A DNA stretch of 64,000 nt from Alisma plantago-aquatica (Eukaryota; Streptophyta; Magnoliopsida; Alismatales; Alismataceae), in the NCBI GenBank assembly GCA_963693085.1, contig OY856409.1:296088058-296152057 (forward strand). Direction: 5' to 3'. A program made the position numbers and the translations under genes. The notes beneath the pieces were generated by a model. It made no database searches. It saw only the letters and a program-made list of their open reading frames with translations, and was not told the DNA's origin. Below are positions 34,101 to 46,717 of the stretch, piece by piece (the first letter of the stretch is position 1; each line of letters begins with the position of its first letter).

Positions 34101-34803
34101 TGCCCAAGGAGCTTCATCCTGTGTTCTTTCTATTTGTGGCTGCTCCTAGTGTGGCTTGCATGGCATGGGCAAATCTTCGTGGGGACTTTGATTATGGTTC
34201 GAGAATTGCATACTTCATCGCTCTTTTCTTATACGTTTCCCTTGTAAGTATCCCTTCTTGCTAATTACTACAATTGATTGGTGCAATTGCTTGTATTCAA
34301 TGACAACACTCTTCTGAATAGCGATTCTAACTTATCTCGTTATTTACAGGTTGTCCGGATCAATTTTTTTCGCGGATTTAGGTACTTGAAAGTTGAAACA
34401 TACATATTAAGATTTCCAATTTATATATGTATTTTACCTTTTCTAAATTCTGCTATTAACTTGCAGGTTTTCACTGGCTTGGTGGGCATATACTTTCCCA
34501 ATGACTGGGGCATCGATCGCTACAATCAGATACTCCACCGAAGTGAAGCACCCATTCACCCAGTCCCTTGCCATTTTGTTGTCTGCTGTTTCTACTCTGA
34601 CAGTCACAGCTCTCCTGGTGACAACCATCCTGCATGCTTTCATTTTGAGAAATCTTTTTCCAAATGACATCTCCATTGCAATTTCAAAACGGAAGCCCAA
34701 GTCAAGCAAACGAAGAAGTCGCTTGAGACTCACACGCTCGGATGCCAAAGATTCAATGGATTCTGCCTCATTAAACAATCTTCGTCCACAATTAAGTGTG
34801 TAA
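31195..34803 (+). CDS. SLAH3: S-type anion channel, SLAH2/SLAH3-like
   Basis: Five coding exons: 31195-31401, 32779-33315, 33473-34243, 34350-34381 and 34467-34803 (TAA), giving 627 codons. All borders are GT-AG and phases join cleanly. The product belongs to the SLAC1/TehA (TDT) family of plasma-membrane anion channels, which pass nitrate and chloride. A long cytosolic N-terminus (about 285 residues, with RFDSFKTWSGKLERQ) precedes about ten membrane helices starting at WPFLLRFPISSFGICLGVSS. Family blocks include YFEAVKREYYHPIRVNFFFA, ELKIYGQWMSGGQRRL, VANPSNHLSIVGNFVGA, LYQRLPTNETLPKELHPV, YFIALFLY and AWWAYTFPMTGAS. The basic C-terminal tail is typical. In Arabidopsis, SLAH3 is activated by calcium-dependent kinases acting on the N-terminus and acts in stomatal and root anion efflux. 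The ATG lies in a good context (ccccATGG). SLAH2 versus SLAH3 is unresolved. No frame damage is seen. Confidence 0.92.
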
Positions 34804-36961
34804 TAGTCAGAATGCAGGAAAAGGTTGAGTTTTTTAGTTGGTTCTGGTATCAATCACAATACAATGAGATCACTAGGCAATCTGACTAGCAAATAAATTC
34901 CTTGTTCACTATTTTTTGGGAGCCGCTGTTCTCACGAGTAACTTCCTCCTTGGAAACTAATTCTATTGGGGTAGAAGTAATTTAACCAAGTGTTTAATCA
35001 GCACTTGATTCCCGTCTACAATGACTGAGAGAAGTTGTTCCCATGGTCTAGTCAGCAAGGAGTTCTAAAACAGGTTTATAAAAAAACCTTGTCAGAGTCT
35101 GTACAGAATGATGCAATGTCATAATCAAGAATTAGTGCTAATTGTATTTGCTTGACTGAGAATGGTTGTTCCGATGTCCTGTTGTCAGCAAATATTTTTT
35201 AAAATATATTTGTTATTTCTTTGGATTAAAAACTGCCTTCAATGAGAATGACAGGTGTACCATTATCGTCATGAAACTTTTCTTCTGGACTACCAAGATG
35301 TCCCACATTGGTAGGACGTCTATTTTCGTTTCAAGAAGATGTCGCCAGTTACTATTTATACGTTCTATTTGAAACTGTTGCGCCCCGAAAATGTTGTTTA
35401 GTAGAACACGAGCTGTCTAGCTCAGTGGGAGTGAGATTCCTCCATCATCTAACATTAAACGCATTACTAAATCGTAGGAAAGCAATAAAACATTCAAGTA
35501 GTTGAATTAGGAGATGATAATTTGACCAAATTTAGTCAAGCAGTATCATGCTAGATAAGTAGTTTAGAGTTACTAAACAATGTACTTAAACGATAAGTAA
35601 TATTAGTAAAACATATAATCAATTTGATTCTTAGCTAACAAAGTCTTGCTTTTATTATATCTTCTGAACCTACATGAGATGAATCACTCGTGTGGAAGTC
35701 TGTCACCTAGCCTTAGACTTGTTGATGTGTCAATTGTCGCACGAGTAAATTTGACTAGGGATGTAATTCTTATAGTTTATCTTAACTAAGTGTACTATAA
35801 TCCCACCTGCAGACTGACGGATCTTATCATGGTATAGTTCAACATCGAACTCAAGGGACAACTTGTTCAAGAATTATCTTATCAAGATAGCCACATAAAA
35901 ACTAATACTTAACACAAGGATTGGATTGGTTGTTGATTATACTGAGATTGCAAATAAATAAATGGTTGAATTCAGGGTTCATTATCAGATGATAGAAACA
36001 ATAGGGTGGAATGGATTTCACCATCGCTATCCAATATTTACTCTCTCACTGCATCATACTAAGCATTGAAATATATATTTTGAGGCTAGGAAAATCCTCA
36101 TTTTGGTGTTAGAATTAATACTCGGACAAATATCATTGTAAGCTTGTGTCGCGTTACCTGGAGATCATACTTTTATCACCTCAGAAAACATCTATTCAAA
36201 ATCCTTGCCAAGGTTTTAACAAAAAACAATCGATATCCGAGATTCTAGGCTCAAAGTTCTCAACACCCAAATTTTAAAAACACAAAAACTTCATGATCAG
36301 GCAAGGATACTAATATGAACATGATGAATTCCAAATACATAATAGTTCATACAATAATAGATGTAGTAAAGAAAACAAACCGGGCAGTGGGGCTACTCCT
36401 CACACCCTAGCGGGAGGAAAACTCGCTTGTGGCAACAAATACAATGGCAATGAGGAAAAAGAAAGAGAATGCCATTATCACAATGGAAGATGGAATCACA
36501 ACCATGGTGTGCGAGAGTGATTATTCAGACTCTGGGACGAGGGCATTGAAAAATAGCAAGAACACCTCCTTGACATTCGTCAGGAATGGATTAGGACTTC
36601 CTTGTGAACTGGATATGCTGCTATGAAGGCAAATCAGGTGAATGATGATGATGGATTGATGGGCAAAAAATGCCTTGGTTCTAACTTCCTTCAAACTTAG
36701 AATTGTGAAGTCTTGGCAGAGGTTGGGATCTCATCAGTATATCAAATAATGGAGGTAACTGATGGAAAGGGACGATGGAAGCTAGAGGTGGATGATGTAG
36801 AATGAAAATGATAGCCTGGTGGCTCCATTGCGGATCCTTTCCATAGTGGGAGTGGCATTGTATTTATAGGCGAGCTAGGGTTTGGAACCCTTCCCAACAC
36901 CCTTGTACTTGAGTCTCAGCCTCCATGGATATGAAGGATCAACAATGGGAGGTAGACAAAG
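34804..36961 (+). other. Channel 3' UTR, then gene-free sequence
   Basis: The 3' UTR probably ends within the first 100-300 bp (AATAAA-like 'aaataaattcc' near 34890). From about 35.4 to 36.96 kb nothing protein-like stands out. The last kilobase resembles LTR sequence: minus-strand TATA (CCTATAAATA, 36861-36870) within a 13-bp match (tatttataggcga) to the Tat-like LTR at 13723. Confidence 0.45.
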
Positions 36962-39881
36962 TGTCACACCCCGATCTCACACTAACCACAACCCACGAGA
37001 TTAGGGCGCGACGGAGGGATTATCACATAAACAAACCACTGAGAACTTTTTCTTTTTAAAACCTCGTAATGATATCCGGATTATTGCTGTAAACTAAAAC
37101 ATAATAAACTATTGCGGAAGCATTTCAATTAAACTGGCTAGAGAACATAAACAGAGTTTACAACATGTAACATTATTTAACAGAAAGTAAAACATAACAG
37201 TTAATTTACATCTTTTACACATTCGCCATACATACTCTCTCCCACCCACACCATGTCCCAAGGATCGAGGGGAAAGGACTAAGAGACCTCTAACTAAACT
37301 AACTACATATACCTTCTACTGACTAGGGTGGTAAGATCCTTCAGATTCCTGGAACTGTCACTGACCTGAAAATGTTTGAGTAGAGGAGTGAGCCTACTCC
37401 CTCAGTGAATAGTTTTTCATTTAACTATCATTAAACAACTCGTCAAGTTTATTAAATTGAAATAAAGCATAAGAACAATACTATACAGAGCATTTCTAAT
37501 GACATAGCAGATTTTACAGATAATAATCACATTTCTATACAACAACAAATATCGCATAACTGTAAAGCATAAAATATCAGAAACTGCATATCTTGAATAA
37601 TAAAGCAATTATTGAGAACTAGCACAGAAGTTCTAAACTCTTAACATATTAAATTTACTGTGATCCTATATGATTACATTTTAGTTATGCCCCAAACATA
37701 TGCAGTGCACTCTGCATATGAAGATCTGTAGCGAACTACGATCCCACCGTACAAGACTTAGCGACACACCCGGGAAATGCTAAGTCTGACTTCTCGTCCT
37801 GGTCTGCACAGGACTCTCAGGCTCACAAGGCCTCACTGCACTAACTCTGAGTGCTCTGGACTCCTCCCGCAACCTGGAGTGCACAGTTAGAGGGTCTCTA
37901 AGTCTCCGATGCCTGGGCGTATCCCCAGGGCTGACCGGGACATTCTCTCGGATCTCCGATGCCTGGGCGTATCCCCAGGGCTGACCGGGATCCTACCTCT
38001 CAGACTTCGTGTCACCGAGACATTCGGTATTTGTTGGACACGAGTCTCCGATGCCTGGGCGTATCCCCAGGGCTGACCGTTTTACCCCAAAGGTACAGAC
38101 CGCGCAATGGGGTTCTACGGTGTTGGGGCACCTAAGTCTATTAACTAATTAACATATAAACACTTAAATAGGAATATCACATTTCATACTTATTTCACAT
38201 TCTGAGCATCACTTGAAAACACATATACATCAATTGTCATCTTTAAACATGACTCAATATCAACATATCCAGTTTCAATGCTAAACATCCATTTTATGCT
38301 CAACGTATACATTGCAGTTGTAATATAGGAAATTCTATCATTTTTATCAATCATATTACGTATTTCAAGTTCCAATGAATCTATCATACTCTATTGTATG
38401 TGCTATACTATTTAGGAGTCATACCAACTGATACTGAAGCAATTAAGCACTTAATTTGAGTTAAATAATGATTTCTGAATGAACTGCCACTCACATTCAA
38501 CAAACTACTCAACCGGTACAAAAGCATTCTCAGAGCTAGTCAAATATCTAAATTATCCTAAACATACACAACAGTATTTCTATTCAAGTAATTGAATCAA
38601 GCACTTTTGGTTTCCATTGCACCAAATAAAATCATTGAACTGTTCTACACTGATCAGAAGCTGTTCTAGATCATGTATAATCATATCGAAGCAATTTATA
38701 AAATAAAATTCATGATTCGTCAAATACTGATAAAACGCCTGATACCCACTGATATCAGTGCAAAAATGCACAGTTTACCGAAAAATTCCAACAAAGGAGT
38801 TAAATGATGATAGCTAAATGAACTCCTACTCACCGCGTTTCGAACTGTCCGGGTTCCTCCGAAATTGCGTCTAAGGACCAGTTTTCGGGTGATTTCTGGT
38901 CTTCTTCTACCTTTGGATTACTCAGGAACAATCTGCTTCACGCAGCAGATGCACACGCTCACACACATAGAGTAGGGCTCAGCAAACGTCACTGCTCGTA
39001 GCTTGTTGGCTATAGATTCAAGTTCCAGATTCATGGCCGAAGTCGGGGATGCTGCTTGGGCTGCTGCTCGCCCAAGATTTCCTAGCCGTGATTGCAGCAG
39101 TTGTTGCTGCTAGAACTGGATAGGGCGTCGCCCTTGCAGGTGGGCGCAATAGGGCATAATTGTAGCGGTTCCTTGCCTTGTGCTCTTGGTCGGAGTCAAG
39201 GGAAGCAATTGGTGGTGATGGCCACGCCCAGGAGGGCTCCCAGCCGCTGGCTCACGTAGATGCAGCTACTGGCCGGCCGCCCAAGTAGCTAGGGCAAGCT
39301 GATGGTGGCGCTGCTAGGGTGAGCTAGAGGAATAAGAAGCATAGAGGAAGGGTGGGCGGAGGTAAATCGCCGGTTAAAATCGCTCAAAATCGTCCTGCCT
39401 TCACCCCTTGGATGCGGTCGATCGAGCGCTGCAGTTGGGCGCCGCTCTGCGTGGGTCCTGTTCTATCGGGAACAAAAGCAGAAGGAAGATGATAAACAAC
39501 AGGTTGTCGACTCACAAGAATGGGTTATTAAATGGAAAAATTACATTTCCAACCCTAAAACTTGAAATTCTCGTATCTTTTGCCTCGAATATCCGATTCA
39601 AATGATTTCTTTTGCGAAACTTCAAGAATGAGGCCCACTACAAACCCAAGGCATGAAAACATGCTAATCACATTGTTTTGCTGATTCAAAATTCCAATTG
39701 CATCCAATTATTATTTTACTCAAATTAATCATCTTAATTATGCACTAATTGATCTTATGTGCTTGATTCAACTAAATCAAGTTAATGATTCACAAACCAC
39801 ATCATAAGCACATAAGTTAAATAACTTTAATTAGGCTCAAATTATAAAGCTTACCAATAAACTTTGGAACGGGTCATAACA
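36962..39881 (-). repeat. 3' LTR (left copy) of the chromovirus
   Basis: It starts TGTCACACCCCG and ends GGGTCATAACA on the plus strand; the minus strand starts TGTTATGACCC and ends GGGTGTGACA. It is bordered on the right by the polypurine tract. Short frames in it recur identically in the other LTR and are not genes. Confidence 0.93.
37903..38078. repeat. Triple hairpin motif in the chromovirus LTR
   Basis: The string TCTCCGATGCCTGGGCGTAT and the following CCCCAGGGCTGACCG occur three times (from 37903, 37953 and 38045). Each can fold as CCTGGG-CGTATC-CCCAGG. The same triplet is in the right LTR from 44734. It is the most GC-rich part of the LTR. Confidence 0.85.
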
Positions 39882-39895
39882 ATCTCCCTCCCTTA
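39882..39895 (-). promoter_or_regulatory. Polypurine tract of the chromovirus
   Basis: The minus strand reads AAGGGAGGGAGAT directly before the 3' LTR start (TGTTATGACC). This is the expected plus-strand primer and it fixes the LTR edge. Confidence 0.85.
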
Positions 39896-39914
39896 TAAGA
39901 ATTTCGTCCCGAAA

Positions 39915-41498
39915 TTCCTAAAAGGGAAAAGGAAACTTGTTATGCATCTCTGACTCAAGCTCCCACATTGCTTCCTCTAGGTTGTGGTTCCTCCACAAAA
40001 CCTTTCACTAATGGTATCTCACGATTCTTAAGCTTCTTGATCCTCCGATCAACTATCTTACTGGTCCTTCAACATAAGACACATCTGATCTGAGTTGTGC
40101 ATGTTCTGGGTCAACTATCTTTTCTGTACCAGGGTAGCATTTCTTCAACATAGACACGTGAAACACATCATGAAGATTGGCCAACTCAGACGGCAAATCC
40201 AACTTGTAGGCTACAGGTCCAATCCTCTCAATGATAGGATATGGGCCCATAAACCTAGGAGTCAATTTGCCTCTCTTACCAAACCTCAACACTCCCTTCC
40301 ACGGTGAAACTTTCAGATAAAACTCGTTACCAACCTCAAACTCAAGAGGTCGACGTCGTATCTCTGCATAACTCTTATGCCTATCCTGTGCAACTTTCAA
40401 CTGTTCTTTGATCACAGTAATCTTTTCAGTGGTCAAATCCACTATCTCGGGTCCAAGAATCCACTTTTCACCCACCTCATACCAACAATATGGGAGATCT
40501 ACACTTTCTACCATACAGAGCTTTATACGGGGTCATACTAAGACTGGAATGGTGACTATTATTGTATGCAAACTCTATAAGGATCATGTGTTCTTCCCAA
40601 CTTCCACTGAAATGCAAGACACATGCTCTCAGCATGTCCTCACGAGTCTGAATGGTCCTTTCTGACTGACCATCCGTCTGGGGGTGAAAAGCTATGCTAA
40701 ATCTTAACTTTGTGCCCAAAGCATGATGCAACTGATTCCAAAACTTGGATGTGAACTTTAGGATATCGTGCAACCTGACTATTTCATCTATGAATATCTT
40801 ATCCAACTTCGAGACATCAAAGGTTGACTTAATATGAAGAAAGTGAGCAGACTTAATTAGTATATCCACAATCATTCATATCGAGTGACAACCTGTAGGT
40901 ATCCTGGGCAATCCTACCATAAAATCCATTGTGATATGTTCCCATTTCCACTCAGGTATAGGAAGAGACTGCAAAGTACTTGTAGGTTTCTGGTGCTCAG
41001 CTACATCCCTTGTCATATCAGGTCACCAGTACAACTTCTTGAGATTCATGTACATCTTAGTGTTTCCTAGAAGCATGGCATACACCGATGCATAATGCTA
41101 ATACAACACACCATCATCTGAAAACCTAAACTCTAGTCTCTTTCCCCTGTCATGTCATGCATGATCCACTGTAACTCACTGTCATCCTACTGTAGTTCCT
41201 TGATCCGATCATAAAAAGTAGTTTTGACTTGCATCTGTGCAATCAAACCACTATGTGCTGTCACCCCTAAGTCTAAGTTCAACTTCCGCATTTCCACTAG
41301 CATGTCTCTTTTGAAACATACCATAGAGAATGCATCATCTATTGAACTTGACTTTATGCTTAAAGCATTAGCCACCACATTCACACCACCAGGATGATAA
41401 TCTATCATTACATCATAAAGACAGTGACGCCATGTATTAAGAACATGAACTACAACAGTTAACTTCAGATCATGTATCGGGTAATACTCCTCATTCAC
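39915..41498 (-). pseudogene. Chromovirus pol remnant: RNase H, integrase, chromodomain
   Basis: On the minus strand the first block (41498-41187) is RNase H C-terminal: EEYYPIHDLKLTVVVHVLNT and IDYHPGGVNVVANALS. The integrase core follows at 40875-40477 with ADILIKSAHF-like VDILIKSAHFLHI, FHPQTDGQSERTIQT and EFAYNNSHHSSLSMTPYKAL. The integrase C-terminus (40514-40053) has GKLTPRFMGPYPIIERIGP and LHDVFHVSMLKKCYPG. A chromodomain-like end (VDRRIKKLKNREIPLVK, then NLEEAMWELESEMHNKFPF) is split by a frameshift before 39930. The zinc-finger linker between RNase H and integrase is badly broken. The catalytic core of RT is absent. Confidence 0.85.
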
Positions 41499-41499
41499 T

Positions 41500-43777
41500 A
41501 TTACTACTTACTTCTTGTTATTACTACAAGAATTTATTTCATAACACACTTCACTTATTTTGTATTTCTCCTTTTGTTTCAAACACATTTGTTACCTTTC
41601 AAATTTGTATCTTATTCTTTTCTCTAAATCATTTTCATATTGTGTATCTACCCTCCAGATTAGCTAACTTTAAACCCTGGATTTTATTAGTGCTAGGTTA
41701 CCTTTCATAGTGCAAATCGTATGATCTTGTTTTATAAAGATACTAGTATTCAAGGTCAAATCACTAGTGACATCCCTTGAACTACTACAACTCTAAACAT
41801 TCTAGGGTTAGGTCCTTATCAGTAACATAGTGTTATTGTGATATGACTTTGCTTCCTTTGTTTGAAATCCAAACTTTAGATCTCATAAGTTCATCCATCT
41901 ACTTGTAATGAATACAACAGATATGAATAATCATCAATGAACTATAGATATATAACAGAAATGTAACATCAACCAAGTTCTCTAGCATAACTTATTAACA
42001 CAAATGCTACAAATAAACATGATACTTGTTACCCAAGCATCACACATGGCTCACAAGGCCATTCATATCTTGTCACCTCTCACTAGGCAACAACTTATTC
42101 ACATGGCTCACAAGGCCATTCACATCTTGTCACCTCTCACTAGGCAACAACTTATTCACATGGCTCATAAAATCCGTACACATTATTACTTTTATCAAGC
42201 AACAACAACATCAACACACAAAAAGCCAATCAACATTTATTATATAAATGTCACAGCCCAACTTGGCTATATTCATCATCTCATCATACCTGCATGGTTA
42301 TTAGGCATGATAACAGTCATACAAGATATTCATCACATCATGTGATACAATAGTAATACCATCATTCCTTGACCAGAAATTAGGGTTCACTATCAAACAG
42401 GGCTTATCATTCCCTTTTCCCCAAATTAGGGTTAGGGTTCATTAATTCAGACCCTCTTGAGTTAACCAACTTTATCTTGTATTAAGGTATTTCCCCTCTT
42501 AATGCATTTCATCACAGAATACTCACCCTAAGCATATAATGCATAGGCCACACATTAGAATTGTCCAGCTATCTCACATGATATGGACTTATCTTAGTTT
42601 AAGGCATAACTTTATTATAAAGTTGCCTATAAACAATCGCAATGATACACCCTCAACTAGGGTTCACAAGGATACACCCTCAACCAGGGTTCACAATGAT
42701 ACACCCTCCACTAGGGTTTACTAATCATGTATTTGATCCATGCATTTGTTATGCATTATTGATTAGTACCATTAAGGGTATTTCTCACCTAATTATTAAA
42801 TTTAATCTGACCCTTATTGTGTTCCTTTATTTCTAATTAAGGATTGCTCATATGAGGTTCCAACATTGGGCCTCTGATATCATTTCCAGCAAATTCTTAG
42901 TTGTTCTAATCTTTCTTTTACATCTCAACGTCTTAGTGTATGTACATTCTTACTATGATGTGAGTCTAAATTATCCAGAGTCTACTCTTATTATACTGTT
43001 AATAGGAGTCATTAGATCTCAGTAACACATCCTGCCAGCCGGACCAGGCCGGACCTGTAGTCCTGAAGCCAAGAGCTACTCAGAATTAACCAACTCCTAT
43101 TAATCTCAAACATGTGGAAAGAATATCCACTTAGGGCAGACTCATTTAAACATAACTTCTGGTCTACTTAATACAAAGAATATAAACAATAAATAAATCA
43201 CTTCATGACACTCAATCAATATAAAAGAATCATATTTATTCTACAAGCTGAAAATCTAAATTCATACATATAAGAGCATTTCTAGTGATTTCCAATCAAA
43301 TAAGCAATATATGGCAAGAGTTGCATCGCATCCTATGTTTAATCTCTTATTCCTGTATAAATTTCCGATTTCTTAACCCTAAGATTTCTAGGGTTTGTCT
43401 CTAGCCTATCCTTCCTCTGCATACCTGGCCAGGGCATCCAGAGAAGAATAGACAGAGTAGCTTGATACTGGTCAATCTAAGTATTCAGACACCTGGCCAG
43501 GGTATCTAAACACTCAGACCTCCCAGAGCTAAAGACATATCACTTCTTATTTTTCTCACTTATAACTCTATCTTTCGACCCTAATGATCCCTAACGATTC
43601 AACATAAACTCTTTACTTGGTTCTCGTGACCACGTCCTCTTCCTGCCATCTACAATAGTATAACAGAACACTTCCTGTTAGAAAATTGTAGTTAGAAGGA
43701 AGACACCTAAGTCCTAATCCTATTGGTCTCTTATCGTCCCCTGACCTTGACTTAGAGTATTCATATACTCAACCTAT
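41500..43777 (-). other. Noncoding interior of the chromovirus with tandem repeats
   Basis: Where gag, protease and RT should be, I see no coding sequence. There are two tandem repeats: a 57-bp unit (catggctcacaaggccattc...) in just over two copies at about 42045-42170, and a 27-bp unit (gatacaccctcaactagggt...) in three copies at about 42642-42722. A short 'acctggccagggcatc' pair lies near 43425 and 43492. This is probably replacement sequence carried by a non-autonomous family. Confidence 0.65.
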
Positions 43778-43789
43778 GCTCTGATACCA
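43778..43789 (-). promoter_or_regulatory. Primer-binding site for initiator tRNA-Met
   Basis: The minus strand reads TGGTATCAGAGC, three bases after the 5' LTR end. This perfect 12-base match to the usual plant tRNA-Met site proves the minus orientation. Confidence 0.93.
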
Positions 43790-43792
43790 AGA

Positions 43793-46712
43793 TGTCACAC
43801 CCCGATCTCACACTAACCACAACCCACGAGATTAGGGCGCGACGGAGGGATTATCACATAAGCAAACCACTGAGAACTTTTTCTTTTTAAAACCTCGTAA
43901 TGATATCCAGATTATTGCTGTAAACTAAAACATAATAAACTATTGCGGAAGCATTTCAATTAAACTGGCTAGAGAACATAAACAGAGTTTACAACATGTA
44001 ACATTGTTTAACAGAAAGTAAAACATAACAGTTAATTTACATCTTTTACACATTCGCCATACATACTCTCTCCCACCCACACCATGTCCCAAGGACCGAG
44101 GGGAAAGGACTAAGAGACCTCTAACTAAACTAACTACATATACCTTCTACTGACTAGGGTGGTAAGATCCTTCAGATTCCTGGAACTGTCGTTGACCTGA
44201 AAATGTTTGAGTAGAGGAGTGAGCCTACTCGCTCAGTGAATAGTTTTTCATTTAACTATCATTAAACAACTCGTCAAGTTTATTAAATTGAAATAAAGCA
44301 TAAGAACAATACTATACAGAGCATTTCTAATGACATAGCAGATTTTACAGATAATAATCACATTTCTATACAACAACAAATATCGCATAACTGTAAAGCA
44401 TAAAATATCAGAAACTGCATATCTTGAATAATAAAGCAATTATTGAGAACTAGCACAGAAGTTCTAAACTCTTAACATATTAAATTTACTGTGATCCTAT
44501 ATGATTACATTTTAGTTATGCCCCAAACATATGCAGTGCACTCTGCATATGAAGATCTGTAGCGAACTACGATCCCACCGTACAAGACTTAGCGACACAC
44601 CCGGGAAATGCTAAGTCTGACTTCTCGTCCTGGTCTGCACAGGACTCTCAGGCTCACAAGGCCTCACTGCACTAACTCTGAGTGCTCTGGACTCCTCCCG
44701 CAACCTATAGTGCACAGTCGGAGGGTCTCTAAGTCTCCGATGCCTGGGCGTATCCCCAGGGCTGACCGGGACATTCTCTCGGATCTCCGATGCCTGGGCG
44801 TATCCCCAGGGCTGACCGGGATCCTACCTCTCAGACTTCGTGTCACCGAGACATTCGGTATTTGTTGGACACGAGTCTCCGATGCCTGGGCGTATCCCCA
44901 GGGCTGACCGTTTTACCCCAAAGGTACAGACCGCGCAATGGGGTTCTACGGTGTTGGGGCACCTAAGTCTATTAACTAATTAACATATAAACACTTAAAC
45001 AGGAATATCACATTTCATACTTATTTCACATTCTGAGCATCACTTGAAAACACATATACATCAATTGTCATCATTAAACATGACTCAGTATCAACATATC
45101 CAGTTTCAATGCTAAACATCCATTTTATGCTCAACGTATACATTGCAGTTGTAATATAGGAAATTCTATCATTTTTATCAATCATATTACGTATTTCAAG
45201 TTCCAATGAATCTATCATACTCTATTGTATGTGCTATACTATTTAGGAGTTATACCAACTGATACTGAAGCAATTAAGCACTTAATTTGAGTTAAATAAT
45301 GATTTCTGAATGAACTGCCACTCACATTCAACAAACTACTCAACCGGTACAAAAGCATTCTCAGAGCTAGTCAAATATCTAAATTATCCTAAACATACAC
45401 AACAGTATTTCTATTCAAGTAATTGTATCAAGCACTTTTGGTTTCCATTGCACCAAATAAAATCATTGAACTGTTCTACACTGATCAGAAGCTGTTCTAG
45501 ATCATGTATAATCATATCGAAGCAATTTATAAAATAAAATTCATGATTCGTCAAATACTGATAAAACGCCTGATACCCACTGATATCAGTGCAAAAATGC
45601 ACAGTTTACCGAAAAATTCCAACAAAGGAGTTAAATGATGATAGCTAAATGAACTCCTACTCACCGCATTTCGAACTGTCTGGGTTCCTCCGAAATTGCG
45701 TCTAAGGACCAGTTTTCGGGTGATTTCTGGTCTTCTTCTACCTTTGGATTACTCAGGAACAATCTGCTTCACGCAGCAGATGCACACGCTCACACACATA
45801 GAGTAGGGCTCAGCAAACGTCACTGCTCGTAGCTTGTTGGCTATAGATTCAAGTTCCAGATTCATGGCCGAAGTCGGGGATGCTGCTTGGGCTGCAGCTC
45901 TCCCAAGATTTCCTAGCCGTGATTGCAGCAGTTGCTGCTGCTAGAACTGGATAGGGCGTCGCCCTTGTAGGTGGGCGCAATAGGGCATAATTGTAGTGGT
46001 TCCTTGCCTTGTGCTCTTGGTCGGAGTCAAGGGAAGCAATTGGTGGTGATGGCCACGCCCAGGAGGGCTCCCAGCCGCTGGCTCACGTAGATGCAGCTAC
46101 TGGCCGGCCGCCCAAGTAGCTAGGGCAAGCTGATGGTTGCGCTGCTAGGGTGAGCTAGAGGAATAAGAAGCATAGAGGAAGGGTGGGCGGAGGTAAATCG
46201 CCGGTTAAAATCGCTCAAAATCGTCCTGCCTTCACCCCTTGGATGCGGTCGATCGAGCGCTGCAGTTGGGCGCCGCTCTGCGTGGGTCCTGTTCTATCGG
46301 GAACAAAAGCAGAAGGAAGATGATAAACAACAGGTTGTCGACTCACAAGAATGGGTTATTAAATGGAAAAATTACATTTCCAACCCTAAAACTTGAAATT
46401 CTCGTATCTTTTGCCTCGAATATCCGATTCAAATGATTTCTTTTGCGAAACTTCAAGAATGAGGCCCACTATAAACCCAAGGCATGAAAACATGCTAATC
46501 ACATTGTTTTGCTGATTCAAAATTCCAATTGCATCCAATTATTATTTTACTCAAATTAATCATCTTAATTATGCACTAATTGATCTTATGTGCTTGATTC
46601 AACTAAATCAAGTTAATGATTCACAAACCACATCATAAGCACATAAGTTAAATAACTTTAATTAGGCTCAAATTATAAAGCTTACCAATAAACTTTGGAA
46701 CGGGTCATAACA
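43793..46712 (-). repeat. 5' LTR (right copy) of the chromovirus
   Basis: Same length and same ends as the left copy. Differences are single bases, mostly transitions (for example CATAAGC for CATAAAC near 43861 and CCGCATTTC for CCGCGTTTC near 45666). Confidence 0.93.
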
Positions 46713-46717
46713 CAAAG

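Larger units (their letters stand above)
36962..46712 (-). mobile_element. Ty3/gypsy chromovirus (Tekay/Del-like), internally deleted
   Basis: Two LTRs of equal length (2920 bp) flank a 3.9-kb interior, and CAAAG occurs on both sides (36957-36961 and 46713-46717). On the minus strand the order is 5' LTR, tRNA-Met primer-binding site, noncoding sequence with tandem repeats, RNase H, integrase, chromodomain, polypurine tract and 3' LTR. The chromodomain and long LTRs fit the Tekay (Del) lineage. Gag, protease and RT are missing, so it cannot move by itself. By eye I count about 25 differences between the LTRs, under 1%, so the insertion is recent. Confidence 0.9.

Noticed and set aside
35400..35470. 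tRNA-like 'gctgtctagctcagtgg' segment
   Set aside because: Only the B/A-box-like words match; no cloverleaf with an acceptor stem can be drawn.
37903..38078. CRISPR-like repeat array
   Set aside because: Three units with unequal spacing inside a retrotransposon LTR of a plant genome; both LTRs carry it.
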